Source: DAOUJW01 sp034421015
Lineage (GTDB): Bacteria; Chloroflexota; Dehalococcoidia; Lucifugimonadales; UBA2985
Direction: 5' to 3'
Assembly: GCA_034421015.1 (NCBI GenBank)
Contig: DAOUKT010000026.1
Span: forward strand, 1-39,119
DNA length: 39,119 bases
Positions 32,950 to 39,119 of the stretch are shown piece after piece. The number at the start of each line of letters is the position of its first letter. The first letter of the stretch is position 1. A model generated the notes under the pieces. It worked only from the letters and a program-made list of their open reading frames with translations. It was not told where the DNA came from and ran no database searches. The position numbers and the translations under genes are program-made.

Positions 32950-33594
32950 ATGACTACACCCGAACACGGCGTCGAGAACGGAATCATCCCCGTAACGGTC
33001 TGGTACGACTACATCTGACCGTGGTGCTACGTCGGCCTGGCCAGGCTCGAGCAATTGGAACAGGACTTCCCACTGGACATAACATACAAGACCTTCTACC
33101 TGCGGCCGGACACCCCGGCTGAGGGGATCGTTCGCCAGCCCAGGGACGGCGCGGAGCCCGGCTCCCTGCTCACGGGGCATCTGGGCGAGTCCGCCGCAGA
33201 GGCGGGGCTCGTCATGCGGCGGGCGCCCATGACTCCCAACACCCGCCTCTCCTTCGAGGCGTCGGAGTACGCCAAGGACAAGGACCTCTTTGAACCGTTC
33301 CACAAGGCGTGCTACAAGACGTTCTGGGAGGAGGGCGTGAACCTCGGCGACGTATCGGTGCTTCAGGACATTGGCAGGCAGGTGGGTCTGGACCCCCAGG
33401 AGATGAAGGAGCGGCTGGACTCCGGCTACTACACTCCTCAGGCGCAGGCCCAGTACCAGGAGGCCCTTGAGATTGGCGTCCGCGGCATTCCGTCCTTCAT
33501 CATGGGGCGTTACTTCTTCTCCGGCGCGCAGCCCTACGACGTATTCAAGCAGGTGGCCGAGATGGTGCAGAAGGAGGCTGTCGGCGAGGGCTAG
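32950..33594 (+). CDS. DsbA/FrnE-type thioredoxin-fold oxidoreductase, probable selenoprotein (UGA = Sec23)
   Basis: The full gene starts at ATG 32950, 5 bases after AAAGGAG. Codon 23 (33016-33018) is TGA, exactly where the family has the first cysteine of its CxxC active site: VTVWYDYI-U-PWCYVGLARLE. The frame then stays open to the TAG at 33592, giving 214 residues, the normal family length. The C-terminal part has the cis-proline segment RGIPSFIMG and the FFSGAQPYDVFKQV ending typical of DsbA/FrnE proteins. A short hairpin with a G-rich loop lies at 33035-33046. I read the UGA as selenocysteine. A nonsense mutation is the alternative, but less likely at precisely this residue. A conventional gene caller would start at 33055 and lose the active site. 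The protein should catalyse dithiol/disulfide exchange; no signal peptide is seen. Confidence 0.85.
33016..33047 (+). promoter_or_regulatory. Candidate bacterial SECIS element
   Basis: It comprises the UGA plus a downstream hairpin GCCT-GGCC-AGGC (33035-33046), with one more G-U pair at its base. The loop starts with GG and lies 20 bases after the UGA. As I know bacterial SECIS elements, they need a short stem and a loop guanine at about this distance. The stem is short, so confidence is moderate. Confidence 0.5.
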
Positions 33595-33661
33595 ACCGGC
33601 GCGGGGTCGATGCCGACCCACGCGGCCGCTCGCTGCCCGGCCTTGAACGCGGCGGTAGTCT

Positions 33662-34087
33662 ATGGAAGAAGGGCGCATCAGGGCGTCGACGATTTGCGTC
33701 ATCCGGCATGGCGACCGCATCCTTGCGGCCCCGGGCTACGCCGAGGGCAAGGGCGTCTTCTACCGGCCCCTGGGTGGCGAGATCGACTTCGGGGAGCACA
33801 GCAGCCAGGCCATCAGGCGCGAGCTCCAGGAAGAGATCAGCGTAGAGATAACCGACCCCAGATACCTGGGCGTCATTGAGAACTTCTACACGCTCTTCAA
33901 CGCGCCGCAGCACGAGCTGGTCATCGTATACGCGGCGGAGCTGGTGGACAGCTCCCTTTACGAGGTGTCCACCATGCAGGGGGACGAGGGAGGAAGGGCG
34001 TTCCGGGTGGAGTGGGTTTCGCTTTCGGAGTTTACGGAGGGAAGGGCGTCTCTGTTCCCGGACGGCCTGCTGGATATGCTGGTCTAG
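33662..34087 (+). CDS. Nudix hydrolase
   Basis: A 141-residue protein with a complete Nudix box: G39-x5-E45-x7-REL-Q-EE (53-58), within GGEIDFGEHSSQAIRRELQE. The fold opens with ICVIRHGDRILAA. Nudix enzymes hydrolyse nucleoside diphosphates linked to another moiety; the substrate cannot be told. It follows the selenoprotein by 67 bases in the same direction. ATG 33662 has only a weak ribosome site. Confidence 0.92.
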   Translation: MEEGRIRASTICVIRHGDRILAAPGYAEGKGVFYRPLGGEIDFGEHSSQAIRRELQEEISVEITDPRYLGVIENFYTLFNAPQHELVIVYAAELVDSSLYEVSTMQGDEGGRAFRVEWVSLSEFTEGRASLFPDGLLDMLV

Positions 34088-34103
34088 GGAACCCGGCTCT
34101 GGT

Positions 34104-34994
34104 TCACTCCTGCAGCAGCACGTTGCCCAGTGTGCCGACCTCGCCGCCTGCAAGCATCCGGCGCTGGTCGAACGAGTCCGCCCGGTACACGTAGGTCTTG
34201 TCAGGCTCCAGCTCCTCCATGTACAGCACCTGCTCGTGTCCGGCGAATCTGACGACCAGGGCATACCAGTTGGGCTCCGGCAGGATGATCTCAGCGTAGC
34301 CCTGGGCGTTTGTGCTTGAGCGGCCGCCGCCCACAAGTGCCACGTCGGCATCGGGCACAGGCTGCCCCTGCAAGTCCAGCACCCTTATCCAGGCCGGTTG
34401 CCCGGTAAGCTCGGCGGAGGGCATTTTTTCGACAACGTCCTTCTCGTACGCGCCGGCCTTCTTCGGTACCATCCACTCAGCTCCGTACTTCAGGGCCAGG
34501 TACTCCTCCGGGGGATTGGGCACGTTGAACCTGTCGCCCAGGAAGTCGATCTCCCTGGGGTTCGTGAACATCTCCGCCGGGAGCGCAATGCCCGGATAGG
34601 AGTAGACGCAGCCGTCGATGATGCGCAGGGCCTCCAGGCTTATGCGAGCGTGGTCCTTGATGGTCATCTTGAGCCTGGACTTGGGAGTGTCACCCTGCGC
34701 CACGAAGTACCCCTTGCCCATCAACGCGGATGCTGCGGCGTCGACCTTCTCCTCCGTGAGGCCGTTGACGCCAAGAACGGTCAGAAGGTCCACGTCGTCG
34801 TCCCAGGGGATGAAGGCCCCGTCCCTCACGGCTCCAAGGCAGGACCCGGAGCCAAGGAGGAAGACGACGCCCATATCGTCCAGCACCCCCTTTATCTCTT
34901 TCAGGTTGCGCTCTGCCACTGCCGGGTCCACGGGCGGATTGTATCTCAGTGAGTAGTCCATGCTGGCCTGGTCTGAACCGTTGCCTCTCTCCAT
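34104..34994 (-). CDS. LicD-like nucleotidyltransferase-fold protein with C-terminal beta-sandwich
   Basis: A 296-residue protein starting at ATG 34994 (AGGAG 6 bases upstream). Its core, VVFLLGSGSCLGAVRDGA followed by FIPWDDDVDLL, is the LicD/NTase signature; the aspartates bind metal. LicD-type proteins transfer phosphocholine or similar groups to surface glycans. Residues 210-285, beginning AWIRVLDLQGQPVPDADVAL and ending EPDKTYVYRAD, look like a carboxypeptidase-regulatory or Ig-like beta-sandwich. That is an unusual addition to a LicD core. It converges with the Nudix gene. The acceptor is unknown. Confidence 0.75.
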   Translation of the reverse strand: MERGNGSDQASMDYSLRYNPPVDPAVAERNLKEIKGVLDDMGVVFLLGSGSCLGAVRDGAFIPWDDDVDLLTVLGVNGLTEEKVDAAASALMGKGYFVAQGDTPKSRLKMTIKDHARISLEALRIIDGCVYSYPGIALPAEMFTNPREIDFLGDRFNVPNPPEEYLALKYGAEWMVPKKAGAYEKDVVEKMPSAELTGQPAWIRVLDLQGQPVPDADVALVGGGRSSTNAQGYAEIILPEPNWYALVVRFAGHEQVLYMEELEPDKTYVYRADSFDQRRMLAGGEVGTLGNVLLQE

Positions 34995-35104
34995 AGTTGT
35001 CTCCTCATAACGACGCGGCAAGAATAAGCTGTTGAGTATACACGATGGAGCGTCGGACGAAAATACGGAGATTCTCTAATACGATGTTGGTAAGACCACT
35101 TCGT

Positions 35105-35203
35105 TCCCGCTCATGGTGAGCCTGTCGAACCATTTGAGCGGGAAGACTGTGGGCATGGGTGACACCGCTCAGTTACTTCGACGGGCTCAGTATGAGCGGT
35201 GTC
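35105..35203. repeat. Two GAGC-type palindromic repeats
   Basis: CCCGCTCA...TGAGCGGG (35105-35141) encloses GAGCCTGTCGAA. GACACCGCTCA...TGAGCGGTGTC (35161-35203) has an 11-bp perfect stem and encloses TTCGACGGGCTCA. They belong to the same family as 26509-26625. Apart from these, 35022-35304 shows nothing. Confidence 0.8.
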
Positions 35204-35308
35204 GCGCGTCATACCCAACGCCTGTAGAGAATACCGAAGAGGTAATGCAGGAAGGGAAGAAAGCTCTTGCACATTGCGGCTGGACGGGTGTATGGTATGG
35301 GTACACTG

Positions 35309-35501
35309 AGAAAGGAGGTGATCCAATATTGTTATCTGATCAACGACGGACTTCTGGTGAGGTGTCTGTAGCGTAGACGGATACGGACACAGAGGCGCTC
35401 TGGTATCCGTTTGCGGAATACCAGCAGGCACCGGGCCCCGAAGTTCCCGGCTGGTCCACCGGGATTGGTCTCAGACCAAACAGCTTCGGGGTTTTCCTTT
35501 T
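35309..35501 (+). ncRNA. Candidate structured RNA or leader with anti-16S match and terminator-like end
   Basis: It begins with AGAAAGGAGGTGATCC (35309-35324), the perfect complement of the canonical 16S rRNA 3' end. A 15-residue micro-frame (TTG 35329 to TAG 35376) follows. Then a 10-bp hairpin with one bulge (35400-35424). A branched structure comes next: outer stem CCCCGAAG/CTTCGGGG (35436-35443, 35484-35491) enclosing TCCCGG/CCGGGA and TTGGTC/GACCAA. It ends in TTTTCCTTTT. The final part works as an intrinsic terminator. I do not recognise the RNA class. It may be a leader-peptide attenuator or a free RNA. Confidence 0.5.
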
Positions 35502-35644
35502 GTCTGAATTATGCCCTGCTTCACCGGGCCGGGAGCGTACTTGTTTGACCGGCCAGGCGCCAAAGTGTAACATTCCCATGCCGTCCCCGGGCTGAGAATA
35601 TATGCAAAAGGCCCAAGGCCGCTGGATGTTGGGGTGAGCGGGTT

Positions 35645-35872
35645 ATGACGTCCGGCAATATCTCTGAAATCATATTTGAAGTCAGCGAGGACGAAGTGGA
35701 CGGCGGGTACTCCGCCAGCGCCCTGGGGTACGGAATCCATACCGAGGGTGAGACCTTGGAGGATCTCCGCCGAAACGTCAAAGAAGCGGTAGATTGTTAC
35801 TTCGACGACGCTATGAAGCGTCCCGGTATAATCCGCCTCCATTTCGTTCGTGACGAGGTTCTTGCTCCATGA
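35645..35872 (+). CDS. hicB: HicB-like antitoxin
   Basis: A 75-residue protein with the HicB partial RNase H-like fold pattern: VSEDEVDGGYSASALGYG, then TEGETLEDLRRNVKEAVDCYF. It lacks the C-terminal DNA-binding extension of longer HicB proteins. Its stop overlaps the start of the hicA remnant by an ATGA junction (35869-35872), the normal order for hicBA pairs. Because the toxin is broken, this antitoxin is probably an orphan. Confidence 0.82.
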   Translation: MTSGNISEIIFEVSEDEVDGGYSASALGYGIHTEGETLEDLRRNVKEAVDCYFDDAMKRPGIIRLHFVRDEVLAP

Positions 35873-35988
35873 AGCTGCCCCGTGACCTGAAGAAGAATCC
35901 ACAACCGTTGCTCGTAAAGCTCTTCGTCAAGCGTCCGCCTAGTCGAAGCTCTTCAGCCGCCGCACCGTGTCGGCGTCCAGCTTCCTGA
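35869..35988 (+). pseudogene. hicA: Truncated hicA toxin remnant
   Basis: The frame opens with MKLPRDL, the standard HicA N-terminus, and then diverges (KKNPQPLLVKLFVKR) without the GSH motif that carries the catalytic histidine. It ends at codon 40, and its last third runs antisense into the M42 peptidase gene. Intact HicA toxins are longer and keep that histidine, so this is a deleted copy. Confidence 0.65.
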
Positions 35989-37021
35989 TGACGGCCGTGA
36001 CCAGGTCCACCGCGTGGTCGAAGTCGTCACGGCTGATTATCCCGTAGTGGCAGTGGAGGTAACGAGTGGGCACCGATATGTTGATGGCCGGCGCGCCGCT
36101 GTGGGAGCGCTGCATCTCCGCTCCGTCCTCGCCGTAGCCGCTGAGCACGTCGAACTGGACCGGAATATCCTCCTCTTTGGCCACGTCCACAATCAGGTCC
36201 CGCAGCTTGAGGTTGGGCACCATTGAGGAGTCGTGGAGGAAGATGCCCGGGCCGTTTCCCAGCCGCTCCTGGGACTCGTCCTGTGTCATGCCCGGGAAGT
36301 CCCCGGCCACACCAGACTCCAGGTTGATGCCAATGTCCGGGGCAACGTGGTAGCTGCTGGTCTGCGCGCCCCGCAGGCCCACCTCTTCCTGCACGGTGGA
36401 TACGGAATAGACCACGCACTGCGGCGGGTCGGCCTTGAGGCGTTTCATAACCTCAATCATGGTCGCAAGGCCGATTCGGTCGTCCCAGGCCTTTGCCATG
36501 TACAGCTTGCCGCCGGTGAGGGGAGTGAAGCTGCTGTCCGGCGAGATGGGGTCGCCCGGCCGTATGCCCAGGCGCTCCTCGGCGTCCTGCTTGTCGGTCG
36601 CGCCCACGTCGATGAAAATCTGCTCCCGCTTGAATATCTGGTTCCGGGCCTCCGGGGTCATGACGTGGACGGTCTTGATGCCGGACACGCCGATTACGGG
36701 CCCGTTCCTGGTCTGAATGACCCAGCGCTGGTTGATGAGGGCCTGGTCCAGCCAGCCGCCCAGAGTCTGGAACTTCACGTAGCCTTCCGCTGTGATGAAC
36801 CTGACCATCAGGCCCACCTCGTCCATGTGGGCGGCCATCATCACGCGGGGCCTGTCGCCGCCTTCACCCAGCCTGCATATAAGCGAACCGATGCCGTCGG
36901 TCTCCATCTCATCGCAGATGGGAGACATCTCTCGCTGCATTATCGCCCTGACCGGCCCCTCGAAGCCGGTGGGGCCGCTTGCGTTTGTAATCTCCTCCAG
37001 AAGACGCTCTATGTCATCCAA
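35939..37021 (-). CDS. M42-family aminopeptidase (glutamyl aminopeptidase/endoglucanase type)
   Basis: A 360-residue di-metal peptidase. Ligands and catalytic residues are visible in AAHMDEVG, KAWDDRIGLA, TVQEEVGLRGA (catalytic Glu pair) and RYLHCHYGIIS. One ligand segment, usually with Asp, reads NLESGVAGDFPG. M42 enzymes form large cytoplasmic complexes that trim peptides, which fits with peptide import and the M16 peptidase. The start is TTG 37021. The bases before it, GGGGGTGT, may serve as ribosome site and are complementary to ACACCCCC 45 bases further upstream. Confidence 0.92.
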   Translation of the reverse strand: MDDIERLLEEITNASGPTGFEGPVRAIMQREMSPICDEMETDGIGSLICRLGEGGDRPRVMMAAHMDEVGLMVRFITAEGYVKFQTLGGWLDQALINQRWVIQTRNGPVIGVSGIKTVHVMTPEARNQIFKREQIFIDVGATDKQDAEERLGIRPGDPISPDSSFTPLTGGKLYMAKAWDDRIGLATMIEVMKRLKADPPQCVVYSVSTVQEEVGLRGAQTSSYHVAPDIGINLESGVAGDFPGMTQDESQERLGNGPGIFLHDSSMVPNLKLRDLIVDVAKEEDIPVQFDVLSGYGEDGAEMQRSHSGAPAINISVPTRYLHCHYGIISRDDFDHAVDLVTAVIRKLDADTVRRLKSFD

Positions 37022-37148
37022 GGCTACACCCCCATCGTCTCTATCGTATCCGACCTTTCATAGCCTATAGACTTTTGCGGGGGTGTCAAGCGGGCGATGG
37101 GCTGACAGCCGGCCGGGATGTAGAACCTGGCGGGGTGACGCCTCTCGT

Positions 37149-37177
37149 TTGCTCCGTTGCGGCCAGGCTGGTATAGT
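37149..37177 (+). promoter_or_regulatory. Promoter of the small membrane protein, possibly leaderless
   Basis: TTGCTC (37149-37154), 17 bases, TATAGT (37172-37177). ATG 37185 lies 7 bases after the -10 box, so the mRNA would begin at or just before the start codon. No ribosome site is present. Confidence 0.5.
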
Positions 37178-37184
37178 CGAGTGC

Positions 37185-37394
37185 ATGCACGATAGCGACT
37201 GCTGGTCGTGGGCCAAGGGTGGATCGGCCATCTTTCTTGCAATGCTGGCCGTCGCTCTGCTGATATGGCTAATCGACCCTCCCGGATGGCCCACGCTTTT
37301 TGCTCCCTTTGTCTTCGTGGGCATTGGACTCCCGTTCCTGGCCTTCGGATGTGCGATAACGGCGGCGTGCCTTCGCGGCCGGCGCCAGAGCTAG
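37185..37394 (+). CDS. Small two-helix membrane protein
   Basis: A 69-residue protein beginning MHDSDCWSWAKGG. It has two hydrophobic helices, FLAMLAVALLIWLI and FVFVGIGLPFLAFGCAITAA, joined by a short Pro-rich loop, and a basic C-terminus. ATG 37185 is favoured over upstream starts because the preceding sequence in frame is not membrane-like and a -10 box lies just before it. No family was recognised. Confidence 0.55.
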   Translation: MHDSDCWSWAKGGSAIFLAMLAVALLIWLIDPPGWPTLFAPFVFVGIGLPFLAFGCAITAACLRGRRQS

Positions 37395-37403
37395 TGGCGT
37401 TGC

Positions 37404-37432
37404 TTGACACTCCGCGAGGCCGAATATACAAT
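37404..37432 (+). promoter_or_regulatory. Near-consensus promoter of acyl-CoA dehydrogenase copy 2
   Basis: TTGACA (37404-37409), 17 bases, TACAAT (37427-37432). The leader would be about 90 bases. Confidence 0.82.
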
Positions 37433-37527
37433 TCTGGTCACATCAGGCTTGGCCCACTTCGACGAAATATCGTAGGGGGAGGGCGGAACAGCGCGGGTTT
37501 CCCGCACAACAAAGGAGGAGAGGGGAC

Positions 37528-38781
37528 ATGGATTTCTCATTGCCGTATACACAGGAGCAGGAACAGTTTCGCCTGGAAGTGCGAAACTGGCTGCAGGAGA
37601 ACGTTCCTGCCGACCTGAAGGACCCGGTAGACCCCAGGGACTTCACCCTTGAGCTCGCCGAGAGGTGGCGGGAGGTCCACAAGGCTATGGCCAAGCACGG
37701 CTGGCTGTATCCCACGCTGCCCAAGGAGTACGGCGGCGGCGGCCTCACGGGCGACCACGAGACCATCATTGAAGAGGAGATGCACCGGGCCAATGTCCCC
37801 AGCAACTTCACCTCCGGCAACACCCTGCCCTCGCTCCTGGTCTGGACCACGGAGGAGCAGAAGCAGAAGTTCCTCGTGCCCATTCTCACGGCGGAGAAGA
37901 CCTGCTGGAACAAGCTGACTGAGCCCAACGGCGGCGCAGACCTGGCAAACGTCCAGGGCACGGCCGTACGCGACGGCGACGACTGGCTGCTCACCGGTGA
38001 GCACGTGTTCGTGAGCGGTCGTGGGAAGCCCGGATTCCTACTGGGCCCCATGAGGACCGACCCGGACGCCCCTCGCCATCGCAACCTGGGCTACTTCATC
38101 ATCCCGGTTCCGGACTGGGACCCTCAGACCGGCTCGACCGGACTGGACGGGCTGACCATCAAGGAGCAGGACCTGCTCAACGGCCACGACCAGCACAACA
38201 TCATCCTGAACGACGTCCGCATTCCCGGCGACCACCTGATTGGCGGCGACCACCAGGGCTGGCAGGTGGCCGGCACGACGATGGAGTCGGAGCACGGCGG
38301 CCGCGGGCGGGCCTTCCCGACCGACACGCCCGTTGAGAACCTCATTGACTACGTCAAGGACGCCAGCCACGAGCGCGCAGGCATCGGAGGCGACCCGGTC
38401 ATCCAGCAGACCACTGCGGAGGCGGTGATCGAGTCCCACGTCCAGAGCCTGCTGCTGAAGCGGGTGTACGCCATGTACCAGAGCCGCGAGGAGATCAGCT
38501 GGCACAGCGGCGTGGGCAACGTCCACGGGCGCGAGTCCACCCTCCGCAACGAGCGGCGGATCCGGGACGTTTACGGGATGTACTCCCTGCTCAACTCCCA
38601 CGATCCCTCCTCTCCCCACGGCGGACGGCAGGAGGTCAACCACCGCAGCAGGGCGGGGCAGAACCACGCCGGAGGCAGCACCAACATCGCCAAGGTTGTG
38701 CTGGCCCGGAGGATCGGCATCAGCAGGACCCAGGAGAGGCCCTCGCCCACGCCGGCCACGGCCACAAACCTGAGCGTCTAG
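37528..38781 (+). CDS. Acyl-CoA dehydrogenase family protein (copy 2)
   Basis: A 417-residue flavoprotein, paralogous along its whole length to 28727-29944. It begins DFSLPYTQEQEQFRLEVRNW, then YPTLPKEYGGGGLTGDHETI and KLTEPNGGADLANVQ. It is 12 residues longer, mainly because of an insert around PDWDPQTGSTGLDG in the beta domain, which may change substrate preference. The C-terminus GGSTNIAKVVLARRIG is identical to copy 1. AAAGGAGGAG lies upstream of ATG 37528. It has its own promoter and a strong terminator, so it is a single-gene unit. Confidence 0.92.
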   Translation: MDFSLPYTQEQEQFRLEVRNWLQENVPADLKDPVDPRDFTLELAERWREVHKAMAKHGWLYPTLPKEYGGGGLTGDHETIIEEEMHRANVPSNFTSGNTLPSLLVWTTEEQKQKFLVPILTAEKTCWNKLTEPNGGADLANVQGTAVRDGDDWLLTGEHVFVSGRGKPGFLLGPMRTDPDAPRHRNLGYFIIPVPDWDPQTGSTGLDGLTIKEQDLLNGHDQHNIILNDVRIPGDHLIGGDHQGWQVAGTTMESEHGGRGRAFPTDTPVENLIDYVKDASHERAGIGGDPVIQQTTAEAVIESHVQSLLLKRVYAMYQSREEISWHSGVGNVHGRESTLRNERRIRDVYGMYSLLNSHDPSSPHGGRQEVNHRSRAGQNHAGGSTNIAKVVLARRIGISRTQERPSPTPATATNLSV

Positions 38782-38805
38782 GGAACTCTGCCCATTTACG
38801 TTTGG

Positions 38806-38825
38806 ATTCCTGCTTCCGCAGGAAT
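38806..38825. repeat. Short palindromic repeat
   Basis: ATTCCTGC-TTCC-GCAGGAAT, the same variant as at 161-180. Confidence 0.8.
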
Positions 38826-38839
38826 GACGAGATGGCGTT

Positions 38840-38881
38840 AAACAGAAAGAGGGGCTTCGTAAGAAGCCCCTCTTTCTGTTT
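38840..38881 (+). terminator. Very strong terminator hairpin
   Basis: A perfect 19-bp stem, AAACAGAAAGAGGGGCTTC with its complement, around a GTAA loop. The A-rich 5' arm and T-rich 3' arm let it work in both directions. Confidence 0.88.
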
Positions 38882-38944
38882 GTGTCATTCTGCTTGCTGG
38901 CTGTCAGACCCAGTGGCCGGCTCCAGCAACGCTTGTCATACTAC

Positions 38945-39081
38945 GGAGACCCTTGAATAACTGCGACGGAATCCTCAATGAAGTACGTTTATCGTCATTC
39001 CCGCGAAAGGAGACCTTTGCGTAACTGCGGCGGCATGCCAGAGGAAATACGTTTATCGTCATTCCCGCGAAAGCGGGAATC
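38945..39081 (+). repeat. Tandem units of the palindromic repeat family
   Basis: Two units with a 64-base period start at 38945 and 39009. Each begins GGAGACC(C/T)TTG, continues AACTGCG(A/G)CGG, and ends TACGTTTATCGTCATTCCCG. The second runs into the full hairpin ATTCCCGC-GAAA-GCGGGAAT. The same module is at 22229-22295 on the other strand. The window ends inside another ATTCCTGC arm. Confidence 0.82.
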
Positions 39082-39119
39082 TATTTCCTTCTATATCGGG
39101 CCACCTGGATTCCTGCTTC

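Noticed and set aside
32950..33594. Reading the DsbA-like gene as a pseudogene or starting it at 33055
   Set aside because: The in-frame TGA falls exactly on the active-site cysteine, the upstream part has an ideal ribosome site and correct family sequence, and no other lesion is present.
35113..35376. An 87-codon plus-strand frame
   Set aside because: Its first part is a translated palindromic repeat and its end runs through the anti-16S sequence of the candidate RNA. Only the last 15 codons could be translated.
38945..39081. CRISPR array
   Set aside because: Only two units with a 64-base period, no uniform spacers, and the units match dispersed palindromic repeats elsewhere in the window.

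Overview
The window looks like a chromosomal segment of a GC-rich, free-living bacterium. My best guess is a Chloroflexota lineage of the Dehalococcoidia/SAR202 type. The reasons are the paralogous acyl-CoA dehydrogenases, the four paralogous MFS carriers with an N-terminal FYGW motif, frequent TTG/GTG starts, sigma70-like promoters, and abundant short palindromic repeats of the ATTCCCGCGAAAGCGGGAAT type. No rRNA or marker gene is present, so the taxonomy is inference only.

Layout. 1-1101: palindromic repeats, tRNA-Met, a small PaREP1/HEPN-like gene, then tRNA-Val and tRNA-Leu. 1257-3998: a large DUF4062-STAND NTPase, probably defence. 4283-7558: an MFS carrier, a Gfo/Idh/MocA oxidoreductase and a DUF998 membrane protein. 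7555-8310: a PIN-toxin/antitoxin pair flanked by direct repeats. 8418-10718: an RloC-like ATPase with a zinc-hook motif. 10850-15414: an oligopeptide-type ABC permease pair and its lipoprotein binding protein, with a GIY-YIG nuclease gene between them. 15659-18667: a metallophosphoesterase, a CBS-pair protein, a VIT-type metal transporter and a CaCA exchanger. 19004-19876: a monocistronic enoyl-CoA hydratase. 19958-22015: a PD-(D/E)XK nuclease fused to an unknown domain, followed by two stand-alone copies of that domain. 22305-31294: an M16 peptidase, three MFS carriers, a VOC protein and an acyl-CoA dehydrogenase. 31461-32789: an XRE-NYN protein behind a 50-residue Gly/Lys-rich protein, with a promoter whose spacer is a perfect palindrome. 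32950-34994: a DsbA/FrnE-type protein with an in-frame UGA at its active-site cysteine, a Nudix hydrolase and a LicD-like protein. 35105-35988: repeats, a candidate structured RNA, and a HicB gene with a broken HicA. 35939-39119: an M42 peptidase, a small membrane protein, a second acyl-CoA dehydrogenase, a strong terminator and more repeats.

The GC-rich backbone is metabolic: import of organic acids or peptides, acyl-CoA oxidation, peptide hydrolysis and metal transport. Into it are set visibly AT-richer single genes or small cassettes that look like defence or stress modules: DUF4062-STAND, RloC-like, GIY-YIG, PD-(D/E)XK fusion and XRE-NYN. The most striking observations are the probable selenoprotein at 32950-33594, the three-copy nuclease-associated domain at 19958-22015, and the XRE-NYN/small-protein cassette at 31461-32789.
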